Source: a virus
Virus record (IMG/VR): IMGVR_UViG_3300006869_000022
Span: 1 to 40,444 of that record
Length of the DNA stretch: 40,444 bases
Direction: 5' to 3' (one strand)
In this document: one piece after another, positions 35,317-40,444 of the stretch
How the letters are laid out: every line of letters starts with the position of its first letter
How positions within the stretch are numbered: position 1 is the stretch's first letter
The notes under the pieces: generated by a model
What the model saw: the letters and a program-made list of their open reading frames with translations, nothing else
Database searches by the model: none
What the model was told of the DNA's origin: nothing
Position numbers and translations under genes: made by a program

Positions 35317-35558
35317 TCAAATGGAGGACCTTCAATTTCTTCTTGAAAATCAAAGTAATTGTCAATTGTTATCAGCCTTTCATTTGCTGAAATAAAAAGG
35401 TCTAGAGCTTTCTCTGCATCTTCAAAAAAATCATCTGCTGTATGATCTCCAATTCCAACAGCTTTATTCTCTAAGAGATCTAAAGCCATTAAAGCTTTTT
35501 CTTTATCTGCAAGAGCCTTAGCATATAAGGCATTCATTACACGTGATTTACCATTCAT
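35313..35558 (-). CDS. Small conserved protein before the terminase
   Basis: 81 residues, helical and acidic. The core LLENKAVGIGDHTADDFFED followed by AEKALDLFISANERL is a pattern (xVGIGDHxxxD) I recall in small proteins of many phages, often without function and often near terminase genes. It could help packaging because its stop is coupled to the TerL start (ATGA overlap). It is too short and lacks a visible DNA-binding helix to be called a small terminase. Confidence 0.68.
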   Translation of the reverse strand: MNGKSRVMNALYAKALADKEKALMALDLLENKAVGIGDHTADDFFEDAEKALDLFISANERLITIDNYFDFQEEIEGPPFE

Positions 35559-35574
35559 GATTTAAAGTTTAAAA

Positions 35575-36093
35575 TTACATTTGGTCATACGCTAGTCCCT
35601 GACCTCCTCTTACAGAAGTCTGTTGTTCATCCTGTAAATCTTTATACGCACCCTTAAATGATTGACGAATAGAATCAAAATCCTTAGCAACCGCCCGGAT
35701 TTGTCCAATATTACCGTCTCTCCCGTCCGTTATTGGAGTATTGGCCATGTATGTAGCCATGTTGTCTAAAGCCTTCTTGATACCCAGGTATGCTCTGTGT
35801 GTAGGGGTTTGATACATTTCCTCACAGCGCTTTAAAGCTGCTCTAATCTTCTCGTCTTCTACGGATTCTTCTAGCCCCACCTCTTCAATTATGATTTCTT
35901 CTTTATCCTCCTCCGGTAAATGGAAGAATGGATTATAATCTGGGTTTGGGCAGGTCATGTAAAACAAATACTTGTATATCTGCATGTATGATTCTGGATA
36001 AGCGGACATAAGCACCTTTAGAAACTCCAAAGCATAACAATGCTCCGATGGAATTATCTCATTATTCTGTATGTCAAAGAGTTTAATGATCAT
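35575..36093 (-). CDS. Conserved protein of unknown function before the terminase
   Basis: 172 residues. The N-terminal part is mixed (MIIKLFDIQNNEIIPSEHC, SYMQIYKYLFYMTCPNPDYN), followed by an acidic stretch with EEDKEEIIIEE and a helical C-terminal half (LKRCEEMYQTPTHRAYLGIK, ITDGRDGNIGQIRAVAKDF). I recall this family just upstream of TerL in many Bacteroidota phages. It may be a packaging accessory or a small-terminase equivalent; that is inference from place and helical content. It overlaps the nuclease gene by 11 bases. Confidence 0.68.
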   Translation of the reverse strand: MIIKLFDIQNNEIIPSEHCYALEFLKVLMSAYPESYMQIYKYLFYMTCPNPDYNPFFHLPEEDKEEIIIEEVGLEESVEDEKIRAALKRCEEMYQTPTHRAYLGIKKALDNMATYMANTPITDGRDGNIGQIRAVAKDFDSIRQSFKGAYKDLQDEQQTSVRGGQGLAYDQM

Positions 36094-36901
36094 TTTTCTG
36101 CTCCCACCATTTAATTAAGGACTTAACTTCGCTCTTTAAGTAAGGTACATCGTACATAATCACTTCTTCTAACACAGGCTCCCCATTAATATGCTCATTG
36201 ATAGGATATCCATTCTTATCTGTACCTAACTGCTTAAACTTTACATGTTGTAAGGTTAACTTCCCAGGTTTAAGTTTAGGATTATGCTTCAATATAATAT
36301 ACATATAAATGGACATCTGTAAAGAATAGTGATTGAAATTACAATCATCCAAATGATTTACAGGATTGTACATTTTTGCAGAGATTCCTTCCCAATTTTT
36401 AAATCCTTCTTTCTTGATCTCCTTATTAGTCTTGTAATCTGTAATATTTACCCTACCATTTACAACTTCTACAAGATCCGCTTGCCCACAAAGACTTGAA
36501 GACTTCAGATAAACAAAATGTTCTGGATAAACCCCAGCGTCAATCTTTTGAACTGGTGCAATCTTTGCACCACTTGCCTCATCAAACAATGGTCTAACAA
36601 TAGGAACCTCAACACCTTCTCTCTGAATGGTTTCAAAGTTTAGTAAGTCGCTCTCTCTTTGATTATGATAGAAGTTACCAAGAGTTATAGCTCTTTTGGA
36701 CTCATTATCCCAGGCCGTTAAGATTTCTTTCTCAGTCATCCCGTACCACTTGGACTTTTTATTCTTTGCTGATTTTTTAGCTTGGGCTTTTGCGTCAAAC
36801 TTTGGTTTGAACATTCCAATAAATGAAGTGACGCTAGTCCACTTGATATCCTCTTCTATGCTTTCGTAAAGGTGCCCCTCTTCTTTAAAAATTAAACTCA
36901 T
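36083..36901 (-). CDS. PD-(D/E)XK nuclease
   Basis: 272 residues. The restriction-like nuclease core is visible in order: LGNFYHNQRE (a helix with a His, as in RecB/Cas4-like nucleases), E127, GQAD at 139-142, and D155-Y-K157 in NITDYKTNKE, followed by the helix YSLQMSIYMYI with QMSIY. The motif set is complete, so the enzyme should be active on DNA. In crAss-like phages such a nuclease lies in the packaging block and may act in DNA processing before packaging. The gene starts two bases past the preceding stop. Confidence 0.87.
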   Translation of the reverse strand: MSLIFKEEGHLYESIEEDIKWTSVTSFIGMFKPKFDAKAQAKKSAKNKKSKWYGMTEKEILTAWDNESKRAITLGNFYHNQRESDLLNFETIQREGVEVPIVRPLFDEASGAKIAPVQKIDAGVYPEHFVYLKSSSLCGQADLVEVVNGRVNITDYKTNKEIKKEGFKNWEGISAKMYNPVNHLDDCNFNHYSLQMSIYMYIILKHNPKLKPGKLTLQHVKFKQLGTDKNGYPINEHINGEPVLEEVIMYDVPYLKSEVKSLIKWWEQKNDH

Positions 36902-36903
36902 GT

Positions 36904-37062
36904 CTATAAATTTTTAACACCTGGAAAGCTACCTGTCTGCTTTTCAGACAAAAGGGCTCTAACTTTTTTACCTAACTGCTGATCATTAGGTGTATCTTTT
37001 ACTAACTTCAGAAGCTCCGGATAGGTGTAGTTCTCAAATCGTATGTAATCCATCTTACTCAT
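36904..37062 (-). CDS. Small protein of unknown function (52 aa)
   Basis: A short frame, ATG at 37062 to TAG at 36904. It opens MSKMDYIRFENYTYPELLKL and ends in VRALLSEKQTGSFPGVKNL. It overlaps the end of the zinc-type gene by 8 bases and ends two bases before the nuclease ATG, filling an otherwise empty gap in a tightly packed operon, which makes it likely real. No motif is recognised. Confidence 0.6.
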   Translation of the reverse strand: MSKMDYIRFENYTYPELLKLVKDTPNDQQLGKKVRALLSEKQTGSFPGVKNL

Positions 37063-37375
37063 TGTCTTTTAATTTATCATTTAACATATCTTCTTGCTCT
37101 TCGGTCATCAATGCTTGCCACTTACCCTTAGGACACTCGGATGATAAAGATCTAGTTTTAAATGCAAGACTGCATCCACAGTCTGAGCAACAAGGTTGCG
37201 TACCTGGTGCCGCACAATTCTTGCCAACTGTATCTAAAAACTCACACTGCTTGCATATAGCCCACCTTAAAGCGGCTTCAGCTTCAACATGCTCCTTCTT
37301 GAAGATGCTATTCTTAATTCCTTCTGCAATCTGACTAGTGTTCTTAAAAGCTCCTAAGAATTTTCTAAGATCCAT
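37055..37375 (-). CDS. Cys-rich zinc-ribbon-type protein
   Basis: 106 residues from the ATG at 37375 (MDLRKFLGAF). The frame stays open to 37417, but that start would lie well inside the preceding gene. Residues about 46-84 hold C-x2-C (CKQC), NCAAPGTQPCC, CGC and a final SSECPKGKW, eight cysteines spaced like two zinc knuckles. I recall this type in many Bacteroidota phages beside the HU/IHF-like gene. It may be a DNA- or protein-binding factor. No enzyme motif is visible. Confidence 0.7.
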   Translation of the reverse strand: MDLRKFLGAFKNTSQIAEGIKNSIFKKEHVEAEAALRWAICKQCEFLDTVGKNCAAPGTQPCCSDCGCSLAFKTRSLSSECPKGKWQALMTEEQEDMLNDKLKDNE

Positions 37376-37730
37376 TTTTCTTTTCTTTAAATTTCTTTTT
37401 TTCCTCCATTGTCTCATTCAACATCCTAAGCGCCTCTTGCTGTTTCTCTAGTCTGTCATTCACAGCATGAGTCTTTTCCATCCCCTTGTACTCTGTCTTC
37501 TTCAGATTCCCTAGAATGCTTTTATTTTTCTTAATCGCCTTTTCCAATTTATTCTTTTTCAAAGAAAATGTGCCAAGGTTCTCAACATAAACATTCACAT
37601 GCACCAGATTAGACAGAGCTTTTCTTACCTGCGCATAGTAATATGATATAAAGTCATCAACTACGTCAGGGTGCACTCCCACTTGTTCTGCTATTCCATC
37701 TTTAAACTGTTTGTGCTTCTTCGGATTCAC
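37365..37730 (-). CDS. HU/IHF-like DNA-bending protein
   Basis: 121 residues. Residues 7-70 match the histone-like (HU/IHF) pattern: a helical start FKDGIAEQVGVHPDVVDDFI, a second helix VRKALSNLV, then VNVYVENLGTFSLKKNK, the first strands of the DNA-binding arm. The basic C-terminal half replaces the usual arm and is longer than in HU. Genes of this type, called IHF subunits, are a marker of crAss-like genomes in the virion block. The only usable start is GTG at 37730, overlapping the upstream gene by 29 bases. It probably bends or compacts phage DNA for packaging or expression. Confidence 0.78.
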   Translation of the reverse strand: MNPKKHKQFKDGIAEQVGVHPDVVDDFISYYYAQVRKALSNLVHVNVYVENLGTFSLKKNKLEKAIKKNKSILGNLKKTEYKGMEKTHAVNDRLEKQQEALRMLNETMEEKKKFKEKKNGS

Positions 37731-38082
37731 TACCTAATACTTTTATATCTAACAACACAAGCCCCTTAGTCTGCACATTTATCTCTTTTAAGATGCTCAC
37801 AGTCTTCTTATTCTTGCCTTTTTTAATCAATAAGCCCTTTTTGTTGACCTTATTGATAGCATTCCTTGCTGACTGCTCACTACCAAAGATACCCAGAGTA
37901 GTGATATCCTTACAAAACTGTGTAAGCTCAATACCTGGGTTCTTTGCTAGTTCACATAGCATGTTAAGATCAGTGTGACCTATGAGGATGTCTTTAAAGA
38001 AACAATAGGTGAGTATCTGATACTTGATAGTATCATCAATATTCACCTTTAACCTCTGGTCTACTTTGTTAACAATTGCCAT
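37702..38082 (-). CDS. Putative winged-helix protein
   Basis: 126 residues. The N-terminal half is helical (IKYQILTYCFFKDILIGH, LTQFCKDITTLGIF). The second half reads as helix-turn-helix plus wing: FGSEQSARNAINKVNKKGL and then LIKKGKNKKTVSILKE. It could be a regulator or a DNA-binding packaging factor. I recall homologues in Bacteroidota phages next to the HU/IHF-like gene, with no named function. It lies one base after the endolysin stop and overlaps the next gene by 29 bases. Confidence 0.68.
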   Translation of the reverse strand: MAIVNKVDQRLKVNIDDTIKYQILTYCFFKDILIGHTDLNMLCELAKNPGIELTQFCKDITTLGIFGSEQSARNAINKVNKKGLLIKKGKNKKTVSILKEINVQTKGLVLLDIKVLGSESEEAQTV

Positions 38083-38083
38083 T

Positions 38084-39016
38084 CTACAAACTCATTATCA
38101 TATCTATAAGCCGTGGGTCTGGGTAGACATCCATTTTGTCTTTCCTCACATTAGTATGTGATAACAGCCCTCTCACCTTACCATAGTAAGCATCTTCTTG
38201 AAAATGAAAAGCTTTCTCCTTACCCTGCTTATGGATAAACTTCTGCAAGCCCTCTTTGACATCAATGTTATCACGCTGGGCTACATATTGAATAAGCTTC
38301 TCTGTTTCTTCAATCTGCTTATCAGAATATTTATGCCAGTATATCCGACGCTTAAATCCATTATCAAGCTGAATCACCTGTGATGGATGCGCCTTCTTAC
38401 CAACATAACTGTTGAACTGATTATCTAGATATCCAATAGAGCATATCTCTAGACCTACAGAGTATTTGTTCATATACCCAGATCCAGTCTTACCTAAATG
38501 ATAAGCATATCCAGTTTCAGGAAAAGCTTGCACCAGAACCCCGTCATACTCATCATCACCAGTTCTATAGTTTTGTCCCCCCAGGACAAACTCTGTAGCA
38601 ATACGCCCCCGGCTATCCCTGTTCCATTGATCAATAGTTCTGTAAGGATTGGGACCACCGGCAGTGTGGTGTAAAAAGAAATAATCATTATCTCTCTTTG
38701 CATTGGTTTCAATATACTCACCCCTGCCAAGGAAATATTTGTTTATCCTCTGGTTCCAATCCGTTACAAAGAACTGCTGTTCAAGATCTGTGTCTTCATC
38801 TATATCTGGAACGATGTTCTTGTTATCAGTGATCAGTGCAGTCCACGTCTCACCGGCAACAATACCATCTGTCCTTAGATTCTTAGATAGCTGAAACTTG
38901 ATAACCGCTGCCTGTGTACCGGCCCCAAAGATTCCATCAGACTTTATCTTCAGGATAGACTGTAGCTTAGCCACCTCTGGGCCTACGCTACCTTTCTTTA
39001 GTAGCTTATTGATCAC
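38084..39016 (-). CDS. Endolysin: N-acetylmuramoyl-L-alanine amidase with peptidoglycan-binding domain
   Basis: 310 residues. Residues 4-62 are a peptidoglycan-binding domain (GSVGPEVAKLQSIL, SDGIFGAGTQAAVIKFQ). Residues about 110-300 are an Amidase_2 fold with the zinc set: H116/H117 in FLHHTAGG, H287 in LLSHTNVRKDK and D296; E190 in SVGLEICSIG is the likely helper residue. It cuts the bond between sugar and stem peptide to lyse the host. There is no signal peptide, so a holin or similar is needed; none was recognised in the window. It overlaps the preceding gene by 11 bases. Confidence 0.9.
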   Translation of the reverse strand: MINKLLKKGSVGPEVAKLQSILKIKSDGIFGAGTQAAVIKFQLSKNLRTDGIVAGETWTALITDNKNIVPDIDEDTDLEQQFFVTDWNQRINKYFLGRGEYIETNAKRDNDYFFLHHTAGGPNPYRTIDQWNRDSRGRIATEFVLGGQNYRTGDDEYDGVLVQAFPETGYAYHLGKTGSGYMNKYSVGLEICSIGYLDNQFNSYVGKKAHPSQVIQLDNGFKRRIYWHKYSDKQIEETEKLIQYVAQRDNIDVKEGLQKFIHKQGKEKAFHFQEDAYYGKVRGLLSHTNVRKDKMDVYPDPRLIDMIMSL

Positions 39017-39299
39017 GCTTCAGAGTCCTTTGGGCTTTCGCCATTTCCTGTTCAAACTCCATACGAGCCTCGTCATTTGCTCCCTCCTCTTTTTCTTGAG
39101 CAGCATATGCCTGTGCCTGGAACATCTGAGCTTGGAGTCTTTCAGCTCTAGCCTTCTCGATCTTGGTAAGAAGCTCTTCGTATTCTAACTGCACCTTAGC
39201 GTGTTTAGCGCTTTCCTTGTACCACGCAGTAAGTTCTTCTCTACGCTTTTTCAGTTCTTCAGGAGACAGTTCCTTTTCGTTTTCAACGTCCTGTGACAT
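39006..39299 (-). CDS. Coiled-coil protein upstream of the endolysin
   Basis: 97 residues, very rich in Glu, Lys, Ala and Gln, and predicted almost wholly helical: LSPEELKKRREELTAWYKE, then YEELLTKIEKARAERLQAQ and QAQAYAAQEKE. No membrane segment, so it is not a holin. Similar short coiled-coil proteins occur next to lysis genes in Bacteroidota phages as I recall; the role is unknown. The ATG at 39299 follows an A-rich leader, with a candidate Bacteroidota-type promoter upstream. Confidence 0.68.
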   Translation of the reverse strand: MSQDVENEKELSPEELKKRREELTAWYKESAKHAKVQLEYEELLTKIEKARAERLQAQMFQAQAYAAQEKEEGANDEARMEFEQEMAKAQRTLKRDQ

Positions 39300-39324
39300 T
39301 TGTTTTGGTTTTAAAGTTCACAAA

Positions 39325-39351
39325 CAAATATACACATTTCAGGTTTACCAA
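39325..39351 (-). promoter_or_regulatory. Candidate Bacteroidota housekeeping-type promoter
   Basis: On the minus strand TATATTTG (39332 to 39325) fits the Bacteroidota -7 box TAnnTTTG, with a TTG 16 bases upstream, where about 19 or more would be usual. It would drive the coiled-coil and endolysin genes. It is different from the 12-mer motif used elsewhere. Confidence 0.35.
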
Positions 39352-39355
39352 CGTC

Positions 39356-39463
39356 TCATTTCAAAGGTCTCTTTGTTATACAGTAGATACAAGTTCTCAA
39401 CAGCGATAATCCCAATGGTAATGGCTTACCACAATTATTACATGTGGGTTTGAATTCTTTCAT
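39356..39463 (-). CDS. Tiny zinc-knuckle peptide (35 aa)
   Basis: An ATG at 39463 opens a 35-codon frame ending in TGA. It encodes C-x2-C (CNNC) and a second C-x2-C (CIYC) 13 residues later, with GKPLPLGLSLLR between: a complete four-Cys zinc ribbon in miniature. A chance frame this short would rarely give such a paired set. It lies alone in the 194-base gap between the acidic and coiled-coil genes. The function is unknown. Confidence 0.5.
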   Translation of the reverse strand: MKEFKPTCNNCGKPLPLGLSLLRTCIYCITKRPLK

Positions 39464-39493
39464 AAACCAAAGATAGAACTTCTAGGTAAAGGA

Positions 39494-39820
39494 TTATATT
39501 TCTATACCAATAGTCTCAGGGTACACCTCATGTAGCACCTTACGGAGCTCGATACATTTATCATAATCCTCCCGAGGCTCCTCACTATAATACTTAATCA
39601 CCGCGATGATCACATCCTTATTAAATCCTTCATTAGGATCATGCGCCAATACGATAGGAGAGCTCTTCCCGTCTATATCCTTCAGCAAATCCTCAAAATC
39701 CAAATCCTGGGTTATAAAGAGATAAGAAGTATAAAAAGCCTCATCAATGATCTCATCCTCTATAAGAGACTTATCCCCCTCAGGCAAGTTATCAAAATCA
39801 TCCAACCAATCATCTCCCAT
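39494..39820 (-). CDS. Acidic protein of unknown function, first gene of the leftward block
   Basis: 108 residues from the ATG at 39820 (MGDDWLDDFDNLPEGDKSL). A TTG at 39835 in the same frame lies inside the promoter motif and is very unlikely as a start. The protein is strongly acidic (many D/E, DLDFEDLLKDIDG) and ends VLHEVYPETIGIEI. It has no motif I recognise. As the first gene of the minus-strand block, with a promoter motif nearly touching its start, it is expected to have a very short or no leader. Small acidic early-position proteins can be anti-host factors, but nothing here shows that. Confidence 0.65.
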   Translation of the reverse strand: MGDDWLDDFDNLPEGDKSLIEDEIIDEAFYTSYLFITQDLDFEDLLKDIDGKSSPIVLAHDPNEGFNKDVIIAVIKYYSEEPREDYDKCIELRKVLHEVYPETIGIEI

Positions 39821-39824
39821 ACAT

Positions 39825-39836
39825 ACAATATACAAA
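39825..39836 (-). promoter_or_regulatory. Putative promoter motif (one mismatch)
   Basis: Minus strand reads TTTGTATATTGT, one base from the common 12-mer. It lies 4 bases before the ATG at 39820 and marks the right-hand start of leftward transcription. Confidence 0.55.
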
Positions 39837-39921
39837 GACTCCCGCTTAATTTAGTTTGTGCAGATAATAAAAAAAATTTTTGCCCAAAAAATTACTTGTG
39901 TGTTTGGCGTTGTGTGAGGGT

Positions 39922-39971
39922 CCTACTATTCTGCTCCCCGGCTATTTTCCGGGCCTTGTGGCCCCCGTAGG
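39922..39971. other. Folded element upstream of the plus-strand gene
   Basis: An outer CCTAC/GTAGG stem (39922-39926 with 39967-39971) encloses two small hairpins that share bases and so may be alternatives: CCCGG/CCGGG (39937-39953) and GGGCC/GGCCC (39951-39964, loop TTGT). It lies 30 bases before the ATG at 40002. It could be an RNA leader, a cruciform site or an attachment-like site. Confidence 0.5.
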
Positions 39972-40001
39972 CAAATGTTTAACTAAACCCAAATTAACTC
40001 C

Positions 40002-40346
40002 ATGTCAAAGCCTGTCGTTTATTTCCGTAAAGTCCGCATCAATGAATCAGCTGGCACAGCCACCATCATTGTTGCCGACCAGCCTAGCAGTCTCACCAAG
40101 CAAAAGCTTGCTGGACTTGCTGTGGCCACCCAAGACAACGCTGGTGCAACCATCGGTGTCTTGTCATTACGCGACCCTGAAACGGGTGGCGTAATGCGGG
40201 CTGACCACCAGGTCATTCAGCAGCTAAAAGCTAAGCTGAAGCCTGGCGACCCAATGCCCGGGTTTCGCATCACCGATAATCCTATCACAGATAGGGATAC
40301 CGGTGAGGAAACCGGCCTGTTCTGGGTGGAAGCTGTAGCTTCCTAA
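40002..40346 (+). CDS. Protein of unknown function in the G+C-rich segment
   Basis: 114 residues, and the only plausible plus-strand gene. It opens MSKPVVYFRKVRINESAGT, has beta-like strands (ATIIVADQ, ATIGVLSL), a helix (HQVIQQLKAKLKPGD) and ends in PITDRDTGEETGLFWVEAVA. I do not recognise the family. Codons are richer in G and C at the third position (GCC, ACC, GGC) than those of the phage genes to its left, which supports a different origin or a separate replicon. It may be the first gene of the divergent phage block, but base composition argues against a simple continuation. Confidence 0.7.
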   Translation: MSKPVVYFRKVRINESAGTATIIVADQPSSLTKQKLAGLAVATQDNAGATIGVLSLRDPETGGVMRADHQVIQQLKAKLKPGDPMPGFRITDNPITDRDTGEETGLFWVEAVAS

Positions 40347-40364
40347 CCCAGACAGGGTCTACCG

Positions 40365-40416
40365 CTACCGTGTGCACCGCTCTCAAGGTGATAGTTGAGG
40401 AGCCGTGCACAGGTAG
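40365..40416. other. Long imperfect hairpin after the plus-strand gene
   Basis: A 52-base inverted repeat: CTACC, TGTGCAC, GCTC and TCAA pair with TTGA, GAGC, GTGCACA and GGTAG (20 pairs) around a GGTGATAG loop, with two single-base bulges and one mismatch. It starts 19 bases past the gene stop. A TTTTT run follows at about 40422-40426, so it may terminate transcription; a structured origin or RNA is also possible. Confidence 0.65.
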
Positions 40417-40444
40417 TCCGGTTTTTGTGAGCCAAACCAAGTAT

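Larger units (their letters stand above)
39900..40444. other. G+C-rich terminal segment unlike the rest of the window
   Basis: Hand counts of 40021-40320 give 163 G+C in 300 (54%). Three 60-base lines sampled elsewhere (9001, 30001, 39601) give 32%, 38% and 43%. The change comes within a few tens of bases after an A/T-rich run at about 39868-39896. The segment holds one plus-strand gene and strong inverted repeats on both sides of it. Confidence 0.75.

Noticed and set aside
39006-39299. Coiled-coil gene next to the endolysin as a holin
   Set aside because: No hydrophobic stretch long enough to span a membrane.
39821-39835. TTG start at 39835 for the acidic protein
   Set aside because: This codon is part of the promoter 12-mer; the ATG at 39820 gives an uninterrupted acidic protein.
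39641-40194. Two overlapping plus-strand frames before and across the 114-aa gene
   Set aside because: The first is opposite the acidic gene and runs through the promoter region; the second is out of frame with the better 114-aa gene and spans the folded leader.
40019-40216. Minus-strand frame of 65 codons
   Set aside because: Antisense shadow of the plus-strand 114-aa gene; no start context or motif.
1-40444. Stop-codon reassignment as in some crAss-like phages
   Set aside because: TAA, TAG and TGA all end complete genes here (TAG at 2077 and 36904, TGA at 6363, TAA at 15170), and long genes have no in-frame stops to explain.

Overview
The window reads as the structural (late) half of a tailed, short-tailed bacteriophage of Bacteroidota, close in gene content and order to crAss-like phages (order Crassvirales). 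The evidence is a strictly co-oriented minus-strand series: endolysin, HU/IHF-like protein, PD-(D/E)XK nuclease, large terminase, portal, scaffold-like protein, major capsid protein, ring/connector-type proteins, fibres, a very large muzzle/stabilisation-type protein, then giant proteins that look like packaged (ejected) cargo. Start sites are AT-rich and mostly lack clear Shine-Dalgarno sequences, as is usual in Bacteroidota. Genes end in TAA, TAG and TGA alike, so the standard bacterial code applies and there is no sign of the stop-codon recoding known in some crAss-like phages. No tRNA, integrase, CRISPR array or insertion sequence was seen. The crAss labels rest on gene order and remembered family resemblance; no search was run.

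Layout, read in the direction of transcription (right to left). 39.8-36.9 kb: a leader block of small genes (acidic protein, 35-aa zinc-knuckle peptide, coiled-coil protein), a peptidoglycan-binding amidase, a putative winged-helix protein, an HU/IHF-like protein and a Cys-rich zinc protein. 36.9-30.3 kb: packaging (nuclease, TerL, portal). 30.2-25.1 kb: capsid (scaffold, major capsid protein with its own terminator, small head protein, conserved head protein, first ring-type protein). 25.0-18.4 kb: virion surface and fibre genes, many Cys-rich, with Ig/FN3-like domains and a possible vWA-like tip. 18.3-12.7 kb: metallophosphoesterase, two ring-type proteins, two fibre-like proteins sharing an N-terminal anchor, and four tiny lysine-rich proteins. 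12.7-1 kb: a 2124-aa muzzle-type protein carrying an inserted von Willebrand A domain, a 1428-aa multi-domain cell-wall-degrading protein, and the start of another cargo-like protein that runs off the left edge.

The minus-strand 12-mer TTTGTATATTAT, exact or nearly so, precedes at least eight genes, in two places just after a terminator hairpin. It is the best candidate for a phage late promoter and divides the region into short transcription units.

The right end (about 39.9-40.4 kb) differs: it is roughly 54% G+C, against 32-43% in sampled 60-base lines elsewhere, is coded on the plus strand, and holds one 114-aa gene of unknown function flanked by strong hairpins. It is either the edge of the divergent gene block, a recently acquired element, or an assembly join.
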